Positions 8,334 through 17,637 of a DNA stretch of 64,000 bases are shown here, piece by piece. The notes beneath the pieces were generated by a model. It made no database searches. It saw only the letters and a list, made by a program, of their open reading frames with translations, and had not been told where the DNA came from. Source of the stretch: Streptomyces sp. NBC_00094 (GTDB lineage Bacteria; Actinomycetota; Actinomycetes; Streptomycetales; Streptomycetaceae); the NCBI RefSeq assembly GCF_026343125.1, contig NZ_JAPEMB010000001.1:5027501-5091500 (forward strand). Direction: 5' to 3'. A program made the position numbers and the translations under genes. The first letter of the stretch is position 1, and every line of letters starts with the position of its first letter.

Positions 8334-9611
8334 ATGGACGTCATCTCCGTCATCCGCACGAAGCGGGACAAGGGCGAGCTGAGCCCGGAGCAGATCGACT
8401 GGGTCATCGACGCGTACACCCGCGGTGTGGTCGCCGATGAGCAGATGTCCGCCCTGGCCATGGCGATCCTTCTGAACGGCATGAACCGCGCGGAGATCGC
8501 CCGCTGGACCGCCGCGATGATCGCCAGCGGCGAGCGCATGAACTTCGACGCGCTCTCCCGCCCGACCGCCGACAAGCACTCCACCGGCGGAGTCGGCGAC
8601 AAGATCACCCTCCCGCTCGCCCCGCTCGTCGCCGCCTGCGGCGCGGCCGTGCCGCAGCTCTCCGGCCGCGGCCTCGGCCACACCGGAGGCACGCTCGACA
8701 AGCTGGAGTCGATCCCGGGCTGGCGCGCGCTGCTCTCCAACGAGGAGATGCTGCACGTCCTCGACACCACCGGCGCGGTGATCTGCGCGGCGGGCGACGG
8801 CCTCGCCCCGGCCGACAAGAAGCTGTACGCGCTCCGCGACGTCACGGGCACGGTCGAGGCGATCCCCCTGATCGCCTCCTCGATCATGTCGAAGAAGATC
8901 GCCGAAGGCACCGGCTCGCTCGTCCTGGACGTCAAGGTCGGCACCGGCGCCTTCATGAAGACCATCGAGGACGCCCGCGAGCTGGCCTCCACCATGGTCC
9001 AGCTCGGCACCGACAGCGGCGTGAAGACGGTCGCGCTCCTCACCGACATGTCGACCCCGCTCGGCCTGACCGCGGGCAACGCCCTGGAGGTCCGCGAGTC
9101 CGTCGAGGTCCTGGCGGGCGGCGGCCCGGCGGACGTCGTCGAGCTGACGATCGCGCTCGCCCGCGAGATGCTCGACGCGGCCGGCATCAAGGACGCCGAC
9201 CCGGCGAAGGCCCTCGCCGACGGCTCGGCGATGGACGTCTGGCGCCGGATGATCTCCGCCCAGGGCGGCGACCCGGACGCCACCCTCCCGGTCGCCCGCG
9301 AGCAGCACGTCGTCACGGCCCCGTCCTCCGGCGTCCTGACCCGCCTCGACGCGTACGACATCGGCATCGCCGCCTGGCGCCTGGGCGCGGGCCGCGCCCG
9401 CAAGGAGGACCCGGTGCAGGCCGGCGCGGGCGTCGAGCTCCACGCGAAGCCGGGCGACACGGTGACGGCGGGCCAGCCCCTGCTGACCCTCCACACGGAC
9501 ACCCCGGAGAAGTTCGACTACGCCCTGAAGTCCCTGACCGGCTCCTGGGACATCGCGGCGGCGGGCACGTCGTTCACGGCGAACCCGATCGTGATGGACC
9601 GCATCGCCTGA
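8334..9611 (+). CDS. deoA: Thymidine (pyrimidine-nucleoside) phosphorylase
   Basis: A 425-residue enzyme that splits thymidine or deoxyuridine with phosphate into base and deoxyribose-1-phosphate. It shows the glycine-rich phosphate site KHSTGGVGDK (about residue 80), the family signature SGRGLGHTGGTLDKLESIPG (about 110) and the C-terminal PYNP-type domain. Length matches the family (about 425-440). The ATG at 8334 has the ribosome site AAAGAGG. It follows cdd and has operator site 3 immediately upstream, so its expression is probably tied to nucleoside supply. Confidence 0.95.
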   Translation: MDVISVIRTKRDKGELSPEQIDWVIDAYTRGVVADEQMSALAMAILLNGMNRAEIARWTAAMIASGERMNFDALSRPTADKHSTGGVGDKITLPLAPLVAACGAAVPQLSGRGLGHTGGTLDKLESIPGWRALLSNEEMLHVLDTTGAVICAAGDGLAPADKKLYALRDVTGTVEAIPLIASSIMSKKIAEGTGSLVLDVKVGTGAFMKTIEDARELASTMVQLGTDSGVKTVALLTDMSTPLGLTAGNALEVRESVEVLAGGGPADVVELTIALAREMLDAAGIKDADPAKALADGSAMDVWRRMISAQGGDPDATLPVAREQHVVTAPSSGVLTRLDAYDIGIAAWRLGAGRARKEDPVQAGAGVELHAKPGDTVTAGQPLLTLHTDTPEKFDYALKSLTGSWDIAAAGTSFTANPIVMDRIA

Positions 9612-9644
9612 CACCGCGCGCGACGGGAGCCGGTGGGCGCACGA

Positions 9645-10301
9645 CTACACCGGCTCCCCGAGCAGCTTCGGCAGCTCCCGCATGTCGTCGAAGACCACCG
9701 TCCGCGGGCCCATCAGGCGATCGGCCCGCGTCAGGCCGCCGCAGTAGCCGAAGGCGCGCATGCCGGCCGCGCGGGCGGCCTGGACGCCGTACGGGCTGTC
9801 CTCGACGACCGCGCAGCGCTCCGGGGGAACGCCCATCGTGGCCGCCGCGTGCAGGAAGAGGTCCGGGGCGGGCTTGCCGCGCGCGACGTCGCGGGCGCTG
9901 AACATCCGGCCCTCGAAGCGGTCGAGCAGCCCGGTCCTGCCCAGGTTCTTCCTGATACCGGCGTGACTGCTGTTGGAGGCGAGGCAGTACGGGAGCGGCA
10001 AGGTGTCCAGGACGTGCGTGATGCCCTCCACGGCCGTCAGCTCGGCGTCCAGCACGTCGTCGTACTGCTGCTTGAAGGGCGTCTGCCAGCCGGGCTCCAG
10101 CGGGTGGCCCCGGCGCTCCTCCACGATCGCCGTGAGCATCTCGTGGGAGGAACCGACGAAGTGCTCGACCACCTCCGCCTCGGTGAACTCCGCCCCGAGG
10201 GAGGCGAACACCTCCCGGTCCACGCGGCAGTAGAGCCGCTCGCTGTCCACCAGAACACCGTCACAGTCGAAGATCACCAGTTCGACAGGCTCGTGAGTCA
10301 T
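9645..10301 (-). CDS. HAD-superfamily sugar-phosphatase-like hydrolase
   Basis: A 218-residue HAD hydrolase of the beta-phosphoglucomutase/phosphatase subgroup. The N terminus carries the nucleophile motif FDCDGVLVDSE (Asp12 and Asp14), a small alpha-helical cap follows, and VVEDSPYGVQAARAAGM supplies the C-terminal acidic Mg site. The ATG at 10301 was chosen because family similarity starts at once; the longer frame upstream adds residues unlike the family. Convergent with deoA, with a 33-base gap. Substrate unknown; a sugar phosphate is likely for this subgroup. Confidence 0.85.
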   Translation of the reverse strand: MTHEPVELVIFDCDGVLVDSERLYCRVDREVFASLGAEFTEAEVVEHFVGSSHEMLTAIVEERRGHPLEPGWQTPFKQQYDDVLDAELTAVEGITHVLDTLPLPYCLASNSSHAGIRKNLGRTGLLDRFEGRMFSARDVARGKPAPDLFLHAAATMGVPPERCAVVEDSPYGVQAARAAGMRAFGYCGGLTRADRLMGPRTVVFDDMRELPKLLGEPV

Positions 10302-10372
10302 GATCCACAGCGTAGAGGCACGTGCGGGGGCGTCGGCGATGAGTTCCGCGTCCCGGGACGGTCTCAAGGCAT

Positions 10373-10648
10373 GTGGATACCAGTCAGCCGCTCGTCCTGA
10401 CCCTGCCCGCCCGCCCCACCGGGGACGAGGTGGCGCTCCTCTGCGCCGAGCTCGGCGCCGCCCCGCCCGGTGACGTCGTCTGCGAGGTCGGCGCCCTCAC
10501 GCACGCCGACCTCTCGGCCGTCGACGCCCTCGCCCGCCTCAAGCTCGCGGCCGGCCGCCGGGGCCACCGCATCCGCTTCCACGGAGCAGGGCCCGAGCTA
10601 CGAGCCCTGCTCCTGCTGACCGGCCTGGACGGAACCCTGGGCGTCTAG
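10373..10648 (+). CDS. Small STAS-domain protein
   Basis: A 91-residue protein consisting of a single STAS-like fold (alternating beta/alpha with LTHADLSAVDALARL), as in anti-sigma-factor antagonists. The usual phosphorylatable Ser/Thr environment (DSSG or similar) is replaced by HADLSAVD, so Ser in that segment is the candidate residue. GTG start at 10373. Its last 51 bases overlap the 3' end of the ECF sigma gene on the opposite strand, a convergent arrangement. A link to sigma regulation is tempting but not shown by the sequence. Confidence 0.7.
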   Translation: MDTSQPLVLTLPARPTGDEVALLCAELGAAPPGDVVCEVGALTHADLSAVDALARLKLAAGRRGHRIRFHGAGPELRALLLLTGLDGTLGV

Positions 10649-11608
10649 CCGCGCCGGCAGGTCGAAGAGCGGGAACCAGCGCTCGGTGTCCAGGAAGAAG
10701 TCCATCCCGGCGACCTTCCCGTCCCGCAGCTCCAGGACGATCAGCGCCCACGGGGCGAAGCCGCCCGCCGGGTCCGGGTGGTACTGCGCGAACGCCGGGG
10801 AGCCGTTCGCCACGGTCGGCACCAGCTTCGAGCCGGAGCAGACCTCGCCGACGCCCAGCATCCAGCCCACGATGTCGTCGTGACCCTGGAGCCAGAGGTC
10901 GTACGGCGGCATGGACATGGTCGCGTCCTCGTGGAGGAGCGCGGTCAGCGCCTTCATGTCGTAGCCCTCGAAGGCGGCGACGTACCGCTCCAGGAGCGCC
11001 TTCTGCTCCTCGTCCAGCGGGTTCGCCGGGTCGGAGGTGGCGGGCGCCTGCTCGGCCAGGGTCGCGCGGGCCCGCTGCAGGGCGCTGTTGACCGAGGCGA
11101 CGGAGGTGTCGAGGAGCTCCGCGACCTCGCTCGCCTTCCAGGCGAGCACCTCGCGGAGGATGAGCACGGCCCGCTGCTTCGGCGGCAGGTGCTGGAGCGC
11201 GGCCACGAAGGCGAGCCGCACGGTCTCCCGGTGCACGGCGGTCTCCGCCGGGTCCGCGACGGAGGGCATCACCCGTCCGTCCGGGACCGGCTCCAGCCAG
11301 GTGATCTCCGGCTGCTTGACGAGCTGCGCCTGGGCGACCGGCGTCGGGGAGGTCAGGTCCATCGGCCGCGCCCTCTTGTTGCCCGCGTTCAGCGCGTCCA
11401 GGCACACGTTGGTCGCGATCCGGTAGAGCCAGGACCGCAGCGAGGAGCGGCCCTCGAAGGTATCGATGGCCTTCCAGGCCCGCACCATCGTGTCCTGTAC
11501 CGCGTCCTCCGCCTCGAAGGAGGATCCGAGCATCCGGTAGCAGTAACCGGTCAGCTCCCTGCGGTACTTGTCGAGTTCGTCGGTCGTCGCCGTAGCGGCG
11601 TCACTCAT
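10598..11608 (-). CDS. ECF-type sigma factor with C-terminal SnoaL-like domain
   Basis: A 336-residue extracytoplasmic-function-like sigma factor. Region 2 lies around residues 15-85 (YRMLGSSFEAEDAVQDTMVR) and region 4 around 140-190 (LPPKQRAVLILREVLAWKAS and the following helix-turn-helix). A SnoaL-like alpha+beta domain extends from about 215 to the end (LLHEDATMSMPPYDLWLQG). This architecture is typical of the SigG/SigJ type, in which the C-terminal domain, not a separate anti-sigma factor, is thought to control activity. No anti-sigma gene is adjacent, in keeping with that. The ATG at 11608 was preferred over upstream in-frame starts, though its ribosome site is weak. Confidence 0.88.
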   Translation of the reverse strand: MSDAATATTDELDKYRRELTGYCYRMLGSSFEAEDAVQDTMVRAWKAIDTFEGRSSLRSWLYRIATNVCLDALNAGNKRARPMDLTSPTPVAQAQLVKQPEITWLEPVPDGRVMPSVADPAETAVHRETVRLAFVAALQHLPPKQRAVLILREVLAWKASEVAELLDTSVASVNSALQRARATLAEQAPATSDPANPLDEEQKALLERYVAAFEGYDMKALTALLHEDATMSMPPYDLWLQGHDDIVGWMLGVGEVCSGSKLVPTVANGSPAFAQYHPDPAGGFAPWALIVLELRDGKVAGMDFFLDTERWFPLFDLPARLDAQGSVQAGQQEQGS

Positions 11609-11692
11609 CGGGTCCACACCCCACTCACCCCTCACCGGCACCCGTTCGGTGCCGGTGAGAGGGAAGCTACCGCAGCCGACTGACAGCCGGGG

Positions 11693-12400
11693 TCAGGTTC
11701 CCGGCTTGCGCCCGTAGACGAACACGTCGTCGCCGTTCCTGAGCAGGTTCCAGTACGCCTTGGCGTCGGCCGGGCGCATGTTGACGCAGCCGCCCGAACC
11801 CGGCGGGTTCCACATGGACTTGGTGGTCGAGTGGAAGGCCTGGCCGCCGTCGAAGAACTGCGAGTACGGCATCGAGACGTGGTAGATCGTCGACCAGTGG
11901 TTGATGTTCCGCCAGTAGATCTTCTTGGAGCCGGTACGGGTCTCCGTGCCGTCCTTGCCCGTACGCACCGGCACCGGGCCGTACTTGAGGCGCGATCCGT
12001 CCTGGATCCAGGTCAGCTGCCGCGTCAGGTCGACGCAGGCGATCCGGCCCCGGTTGGTCGGGCAGGCGCCCGAGCGGTTGGGGGTGGTGCCCGCGGCCTT
12101 CTGCTGGAGCATCGTGTTCATCGTGCGCCAGGTGATCGTCCCCGCGTACCCCATCGTCGGGGTGATGCCGTGCTTGCGCTGGAAGGCCTGGATGGCCTGA
12201 CAGTCGCCGAGCGACTGGCGGCCGTCGACCGTCCTGCCGAGGAACTTCTCCACCTGCTTCTGGTACGGCCCCGTCGTCACGTTGCAGGACGCCGCATGCG
12301 CCGGGGCCGCACCGAGCGCGACCGTCATCGGCACCACCAGTGCCGTGAGACCGGTCGCGATTCCCGCTCTCTTCCCTATGCGGCTCGCGATTCTCTTCAT
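11693..12400 (-). CDS. Secreted L,D-transpeptidase (YkuD domain)
   Basis: A 235-residue exported enzyme. A signal peptide (hydrophobic core GLTALVVPMTVALGA, then AHA-AS) is followed by a short peptidoglycan-binding-like helical region (about residues 45-95) and the YkuD catalytic domain. The active site reads FHSTT...GSGGCVNM: His, Gly and the nucleophilic Cys are all present, with SGGC in place of the more usual SHGC. It would make 3-3 peptidoglycan cross-links or trim peptides in the wall. The ATG at 12400 has GAGG shortly upstream; a TTG nine bases further upstream is the alternative start. Confidence 0.88.
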   Translation of the reverse strand: MKRIASRIGKRAGIATGLTALVVPMTVALGAAPAHAASCNVTTGPYQKQVEKFLGRTVDGRQSLGDCQAIQAFQRKHGITPTMGYAGTITWRTMNTMLQQKAAGTTPNRSGACPTNRGRIACVDLTRQLTWIQDGSRLKYGPVPVRTGKDGTETRTGSKKIYWRNINHWSTIYHVSMPYSQFFDGGQAFHSTTKSMWNPPGSGGCVNMRPADAKAYWNLLRNGDDVFVYGRKPGT

Positions 12401-12452
12401 GATCCTCAACTCCCCCTAGAGTCCTGTTGGTTAGGACGTCCGGGGGAGCGAG

Positions 12453-13718
12453 TCAGTTGCAGGCCGCGGAGAGCCGGGGCCGCCGCGCCGCGACCCGGGC
12501 GCTGTGGGTCCCGTACAGCGTCACCGAGACGACGCCGAGGACCGCGACCAGGCCGATCAGCACCGTGCCCGCCCAGCCGCCCGCGTGGAAGGCGATCGCG
12601 CCGAGCGTGCCACCGATGCTGCTGCCGAGGTAGTACGCGGACTGGTAGAGCGCCGAGGCCTGCGCGCGGCCCGTCTTCGCCGTACGGCTCACCGAGGAGG
12701 AGGCGACCGCGTGGCCCGCGAAGAAACCGGCCGTGATGAGGACGAGCCCCGCCAGGACCGAGGCGAGCGAGTCGGCGAGCGACAGCAGCAGCCCCGCCGT
12801 GGTGGTGGAGACCGCCAGGTAGAGCGCCCCGCGCCGGCCGAGCCGGCCGACGAGCCGGCCGGCGGCGGCCGAGGAGACCGTGCCGACCAGGTAGACCAGG
12901 AAGATCGAGCCGATCACGCCCTGCGGGAGCGAGAACGGAGCCTCGACCAGGCGGTAGCCGATCGCGGTGTACACCGCGCCGAAGACCGTCATGAACAGCG
13001 CGCCGATCACGTACAGCCGGACGAGCAGCGGGTCGGACAGATGCGTCCGTACGGAGCTCACCAGCGCCTTCGGGTCGAGCGTGCCCGGAGTGAAGTGCCG
13101 CGCCTTCGGCAGCAGCGCCCGGAAGGCGATCACGCAGAGCAGCGAGGTCAGGCCGACGGCGGCCAGACCCGCACGCCAGCCCCACATCTGGGCGACCCAG
13201 CCGGTCACGATCCGGCCGCTCATGCCGCCGATCGAGTTGCCCGCCACGAACAGGCCGATCGCCGCGATCAGCGCCTTGGGCCGGACCTCCTCGGCGAGGT
13301 ACGCCATCGCGGAGGCCGGGAGCCCGGCGAGCGCGGCGCCCTGGATCGCGCGGAGGACGATCAGGGAATCCAGGTCGGGGGCGAACGGCACCAGGAGGGA
13401 GACGCCGACGGCGACCGAGAGGGAGGCGGTCATCATCGCGCGCCGGCCGAAACGCTCCGAGAGGGCGCTCAGCGGCAGGACACACAGGGCGAGGGCGCCG
13501 GTCGCGGCGGAGACCGTCCAGGAGGCGGCGGAGGCGGTGGCGCCGAACTCGGCCGAGATGGCCGGGAGGAGGGCCTGCGTGGAGTAGAGGAGGGCGAAGG
13601 CGGCCAGTCCGGCGGCGAAGAGCGCGAGGCTCGTGCGGCGGTAGCCGGGGGCTCCGGGGGAGAGGCGGGTGTCGGCGGACGCGTGGGTGGCGGCCGCCTT
13701 GGTACTGGCGGGAGGCAT
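12453..13718 (-). CDS. MFS transporter (YnfM-like efflux)
   Basis: A 421-residue major facilitator protein with 12 predicted membrane segments. The loop 2-3 motif reads SERFGRRAMM, and the protein resembles YnfM/arabinose-efflux-type drug exporters. It is divergently transcribed from a LysR regulator whose start lies 62 bases away, the standard pairing for regulator-controlled export. The start at 13718 (ATG) was chosen because the hydrophilic N-terminal tail is short and fits. Substrate cannot be inferred. Confidence 0.88.
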   Translation of the reverse strand: MPPASTKAAATHASADTRLSPGAPGYRRTSLALFAAGLAAFALLYSTQALLPAISAEFGATASAASWTVSAATGALALCVLPLSALSERFGRRAMMTASLSVAVGVSLLVPFAPDLDSLIVLRAIQGAALAGLPASAMAYLAEEVRPKALIAAIGLFVAGNSIGGMSGRIVTGWVAQMWGWRAGLAAVGLTSLLCVIAFRALLPKARHFTPGTLDPKALVSSVRTHLSDPLLVRLYVIGALFMTVFGAVYTAIGYRLVEAPFSLPQGVIGSIFLVYLVGTVSSAAAGRLVGRLGRRGALYLAVSTTTAGLLLSLADSLASVLAGLVLITAGFFAGHAVASSSVSRTAKTGRAQASALYQSAYYLGSSIGGTLGAIAFHAGGWAGTVLIGLVAVLGVVSVTLYGTHSARVAARRPRLSAACN

Positions 13719-13740
13719 GTCACGAACGTAGGACGATCCG

Positions 13741-13763
13741 TTTCATGCGTCCAATGCACGGAA
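13741..13763. promoter_or_regulatory. Candidate LysR-type operator in divergent promoter
   Basis: Inverted repeat TTTCATGC (13741-13748), 7-base gap, GCACGGAA (13756-13763); six of eight positions pair. It lies centrally between the MFS start and the LysR start and contains a T-N11-A type dyad. Confidence 0.4.
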
Positions 13764-13780
13764 CTGCTGTAATCGTTCCC

Positions 13781-14731
13781 ATGGCGCATGAGTACAGGTC
13801 ACAGCCTCGGCTGTCACCGAACAGTAACGAAGAAGACATGGGACTGCTGCTCGCCCCACGGCTCGCGTACTTCGCCGCCGTCGCCCGGCACGAGCACGTG
13901 ACCCGGGCCGCGGCCGAGATGGGCGTCCCGCAGTCCACGCTCTCCCGGGCGATGGTCCGGCTCGAACAGGACCTCGGCGTCGCCCTCTTCGCCCGCCGCG
14001 GCCGCACCGTCTCGCTCACCCCGGCCGGCCGCCGCTTCCTCACCGCCGCCGACAAGGCGCTCGCCGAGGTGGAGCGCGCCGCCGACACCGTACGGGCCGA
14101 CGCCGACCCCACCGCCGGCCGCGTCGCCTTCGGCTTCCTCCACACCATGGGCTCCGAGACCGTCCCCGGCCTCATCCGGGCCTTCCGCGTCGACCACCCG
14201 CGCGTCCGCTTCACCCTCGTCCAGAACTACGGCGAGGCCATGATCGAGCGGCTCAGGGCCGGCGACCTCGACCTCTGCCTGACCTCCCCGGTGCCGGACG
14301 CCCCCGACCTGGTGGCCCGGCGCCTCGACGAACAGCGGCTGCGGCTCGTCGTCCCGGACGACCACCGGCTCGCGGGCCGCCGGAGGGTCCGCCTCGCCGA
14401 GGCCGCCGACGAGACCTTCGTGACCCTGGAACCGGGGTACGGGCTCCGCCGCATCACCGACGACCTGTGCGCCGAGGCCGGCTTCACGCCCCGCGTCGCC
14501 TTCGAGGGCGAGGAGGCCGAGACCCTGCGCGGCCTGGTCGCCGCGGGCCTCGGCGTCGCCCTGCTGCCGCCGCCCGCGGTCCCGCGCCCCGGCGTCGTCG
14601 AACTCACCGTCACCGCCCCGCGCGCGGCCCGCGAGATCGGCGTCGCCTGGCTCGACGGCCACCCGGACACGGCCCCGGTGGCCGCCTTCAAGAAGTTCCT
14701 CCTGAGCCGCCGCGGCCATCTCCTGCCCTAG
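13781..14731 (+). CDS. LysR-family transcriptional regulator
   Basis: A 316-residue LysR regulator. The winged helix-turn-helix is near residues 20-80 (HVTRAAAEMGVPQSTLSRAM, then LEQDLGVALFARRGRTVSLT), and a periplasmic-binding-like effector domain fills the rest. The frame opens earlier at 13745, but ATG 13781 was preferred because the earlier start lies inside the candidate operator; neither has a clear ribosome site. Divergent from the MFS exporter, which it probably controls. Confidence 0.88.
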   Translation: MAHEYRSQPRLSPNSNEEDMGLLLAPRLAYFAAVARHEHVTRAAAEMGVPQSTLSRAMVRLEQDLGVALFARRGRTVSLTPAGRRFLTAADKALAEVERAADTVRADADPTAGRVAFGFLHTMGSETVPGLIRAFRVDHPRVRFTLVQNYGEAMIERLRAGDLDLCLTSPVPDAPDLVARRLDEQRLRLVVPDDHRLAGRRRVRLAEAADETFVTLEPGYGLRRITDDLCAEAGFTPRVAFEGEEAETLRGLVAAGLGVALLPPPAVPRPGVVELTVTAPRAAREIGVAWLDGHPDTAPVAAFKKFLLSRRGHLLP

Positions 14732-14917
14732 GTTCCGTCCGGCGGATCACGCCCATCACCCCACTCGTCCCGGATTCCGTCCCGGGACGTCCCACGAGCC
14801 TCCGGTGCGGAATCCGGCGCGGTTCGGGCCGCAGGATGTCCCCCTGAGGCCGCCCTCGGGCATGGTCCGAGCGATCTCCGAGGCAACGGCTCCTCATCAC
14901 AGACACGGGGGTAGCAA

Positions 14918-15388
14918 GTGAAGAAGAACCGAATAGTCCAGGCGATGGTGGCCGCGGTGGCGATCCCGGCCCTGGCGCTGATGACGGCAAGCCCGGCAGC
15001 CGCCGATGGCAGGGTGCAGTGGAAGCACGCCCAGAGCGGATACTGCCTGAACGCCGTTCAGGGGGTCAGCGCCGTCCACACCTTCTGGAACTGCAATGCC
15101 GCCAACGGCGTGTGGTGGACCGAGATCCAGAACAGTGACGGCAGCTGGAACATGGTCGACCAGTGGGGTCGCTGCCTGACCGCGTACTGGCAGGACCAGG
15201 TGTACGTGGAGAACTGCTCGTCCGGTCGCGACCAGACCAACTGGTACCAGCGCTGGTGGGAGGACAGCACCAGCACCGGCTGGAAGCTCACCAACCGCAT
15301 GACCGGTCGCGTCCTCGACAGCAACGGCAAGGGCGGCGACGTCTACACCCTCGGGAACAACGACAGCATCTACCAGCGCTGGCACTAG
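14918..15388 (+). CDS. Secreted ricin-type beta-trefoil lectin-domain protein
   Basis: A 156-residue exported protein. The signal peptide ends ASPAAADG (about residue 31), and the mature part is a single beta-trefoil of about 125 residues with GYCLNAV, GRCLTAYW and the closing YQRW motifs typical of ricin B repeats. It has paired cysteines suited to an oxidising exterior and no catalytic domain, so it probably binds carbohydrate or is an accessory protein. GTG start at 14918 with GGGGGTAG upstream. It stands alone; the upstream gap shows nothing certain apart from GC-rich dyads. Confidence 0.82.
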   Translation: MKKNRIVQAMVAAVAIPALALMTASPAAADGRVQWKHAQSGYCLNAVQGVSAVHTFWNCNAANGVWWTEIQNSDGSWNMVDQWGRCLTAYWQDQVYVENCSSGRDQTNWYQRWWEDSTSTGWKLTNRMTGRVLDSNGKGGDVYTLGNNDSIYQRWH

Positions 15389-15417
15389 GACCGGCCCGGC
15401 CGCCGCGACCCAGCCAT

Positions 15418-15480
15418 GATCAGGCCGGGTCGCGGCGCCTGGCACCGCTCCCTGAACCGGCCTGAGGGACACCCCCTAGG
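15418..15480. repeat. Palindromic interspersed repeat, copy A
   Basis: Begins GATCAGGCCGGGTCGCGG and ends GGACACCCCCTAGG, with a conserved centre TGGCACCGCTCCCTGA. Arms TCAGGCCGG and CCGGCCTGA can form a 9-bp stem. It is a clear relative, in opposite orientation, of copy B at 18497-18581. The stop codon of the next minus-strand gene (15476-15478) lies in its end. Confidence 0.8.
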
Positions 15481-16252
15481 AACGCCGGTACGAGTCCCCG
15501 AACCCCGCCGCCAGCGGCATCCGCAGCCCCAGCGGCGGGGGAGCCGCCAGCGCGTCCGCCACCGGGCGGGCGACCGGCCGGGCGAAGAGCGCGCCGAGGA
15601 CGAAGTCCGCGGTGAGGGCCTGGACCTCGGCCGCGTACTGGCGCAGCGCGTGACCGTCCGAGTGGACCTCGAAGCGGCAGGTGTCCCGGTTGGCCTTCTT
15701 CGCGCGCGCCGCGAACCGGAACGACAACTCCGGGTCCGTACGGGCGTCGTTGGTGCCGTGCGCGATCAGCACCCGGCGCCCCACCAGCTGCCGTACCGGC
15801 TCCGGCTCCGCCGCCACGTCGTCCTCCGGCAGCCACGGGGCCAGCGCGACGACCGTGCCGACCGCCTCGTGCCCGGCCGCCCGCAGCGCCGCCCGCGCCC
15901 CCATCCCGTGCCCGACGAGGCAGAGCGGGACGTCGCCGTACCGCCGTACCGCCTCCGCGACCGCCCAGGAGGCGTCCGCCGCGAGCTCCGCGTCCGCGCC
16001 GTTCCAGCCGCGCCCCCGGTAGCGCACCACATGGGCGGCGAGCCCCTCGGCCCGGCCGGCTCTCACGAGCGCGCGCCCCAGCGGGAGCAGGGCCGCGTGC
16101 GCGCGCGCCGAGGCACGCCGTGCGGACATCGGCTCGCCGTCCGGGAGCAGCAGCACCACACCGCCCACCGCCGACGACCGGGAACCTCCAACAGGGCGGC
16201 CGAGCCGGGGTCTCCGGGTCTCGGACGGCCCCACGAGTGCGTAGTGCGCCAT
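15476..16252 (-). CDS. Alpha/beta-hydrolase-fold protein lacking the nucleophile Ser
   Basis: A 258-residue protein with an alpha/beta-hydrolase pattern: strand and elbow VPLCLVGHGMGARAAL near residues 108-123, an acid candidate in HGTNDARTDP and a His in SDGHALRQY. The nucleophile elbow reads G-H-G-M-G: the central Ser of GxSxG is Gly116, so ordinary esterase chemistry is not expected. It may be a non-catalytic binding protein or use a different residue. It starts at ATG 16252 and ends inside repeat copy A. The TnpB element lies just upstream. Confidence 0.7.
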   Translation of the reverse strand: MAHYALVGPSETRRPRLGRPVGGSRSSAVGGVVLLLPDGEPMSARRASARAHAALLPLGRALVRAGRAEGLAAHVVRYRGRGWNGADAELAADASWAVAEAVRRYGDVPLCLVGHGMGARAALRAAGHEAVGTVVALAPWLPEDDVAAEPEPVRQLVGRRVLIAHGTNDARTDPELSFRFAARAKKANRDTCRFEVHSDGHALRQYAAEVQALTADFVLGALFARPVARPVADALAAPPPLGLRMPLAAGFGDSYRRS

Positions 16253-16324
16253 GGTGGAACAGTCTCAGAAGCCGAGGTGTACGCCACCCATACGTGCGGT
16301 CAAATCGTTGTGAAGGATGCCTGG

Positions 16325-16350
16325 GTTCGCGGGAGGCGGTTCCCGCGAAC
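16325..16350. promoter_or_regulatory. Hairpin, possible left end of the TnpB element
   Basis: Perfect 10-bp arms GTTCGCGGGA (16325-16334) and TCCCGCGAAC (16341-16350) around GGCGGT, 70 bases before tnpB. IS200/IS605-type elements carry subterminal hairpins, so this may mark the left end; the exact boundary is not visible. Confidence 0.4.
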
Positions 16351-16419
16351 GTTCACTCGTTGGTGGGAACGTCAAGACTTCGATCGCAGCATCGGAGGCC
16401 GCAAGCCACGTTCGACGGC

Positions 16420-17637
16420 ATGGCGACGACAGTCACCGCTGAAACCGGACTTGCCCGGTGGACGTTTCGGTTACGTGTGTCGTCAACCGCGTTTGCTGCG
16501 TTGTCGGTTGAGTGGGACCGGTGTCGGTGGGTGTGGAACGAGTGCGTGGCCAAGTCCAAGACGGTGCACTTGCGCAACCTGGCCACCGGGGAGAAGCAGG
16601 AGTGCGGACCTGCACAGCTTGATCGATTACTGACTCAGGCCCGAGCAGGCACGCCGTGGTTGCGTGAGGGGTCGTCGATTCTGCAGCAGCAGATGATTCG
16701 GGACTTCGGTAAGTCCCGCGCGAAGGCACAGAAGGACATCAAGGCCCGGTTGCCCGTTGCGCGCAGGGCCGGGATGCCGAAGTACAAGAAGAAGCGCGAG
16801 GCACGCCCGAGTCTGAACTACACACGACGCGGCTTCCGGTTGAAGGACGGATGCCTCCATCTGGCCGGTGGCATCGTGCTGGCGGTGGTGTGGTCGCGCG
16901 AGCTTCCGGCCGCCCCGTCCAGTGTCCGCGTCTACCGGGACAGTCTCGGGCACTGGTACGCCAGTTTCGTCGTCCAAGCCTCGGTGGAGGCCTTGCCGGA
17001 GACCGGCCGGGTGATCGGCATCGACTGGGGTGTGAGGGAAACGGCGACCACCACTGTCGACGCTTACGACCTGCCCCATCCCGAGCACGGGCGGAATGCC
17101 GCGCAGCGGCTGGCCCGGTATCAGCGGATGATGGCCCGCCGCAGGCCGACCCAGGGGCAGGCCGAATCGAAGGGCTACCGGCAGGCCAGACACAAGGCCG
17201 CGAAGGCGCACAAGAAGGTGGCCCGGCAGCGGCAGGACACTGCCCGTAAGTGGGCCAAGAAGGTCGTCCGCGATCACGACGCGATTGCTGTGGAGGACTT
17301 CCGGCCGAAGTTCCTCGCCAAGACGACCATGGCCAGGAAGGCTGCCGACGCCGCCATCGGCGCCACCAAGCAGGCCCTGATCGAGATGGGCCGAAAGCAC
17401 GGCAGGGCCGTGCATCTGGTCCACCCCGCGCACACCACGATGGACTGCGCGCAGTGCGGAGCGAGAGCCAAGCACGCACTGCCGTTGGGAATGCGCGTCT
17501 ACACCTGCACCGCATGCGGAGCCTCGTCCCCGAGGGACAAGAACTCCGCACGCGTGATGCTCGTCCGGGCAGGTTTGAACCCGGCTGGTACTGAGGGCGT
17601 ATGTCTTGTCGGGACGCTGTCCAGTCGAGCAGTCTGA
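16420..17637 (+). mobile_element. tnpB: TnpB (OrfB) of an IS200/IS605-type element, apparently intact
   Basis: A 405-residue RNA-guided nuclease of the TnpB family. The RuvC residues are all present: Asp202 in GIDWGV, Glu292 in AVEDF and Asp373 in RDKNSA. A four-cysteine zinc finger (CAQCG ... CTACG) sits between the last two. No tnpA transposase is near, so this is the IS1341-like, TnpB-only form. ATG 16420 was chosen because upstream codons in the open frame lack family similarity and overlap the left hairpin. The gene is less GC-rich in places and uses codons unlike its neighbours (GCGTTTGCTGCGTTGTCGG). It sits between genes without disrupting either. Confidence 0.9.
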
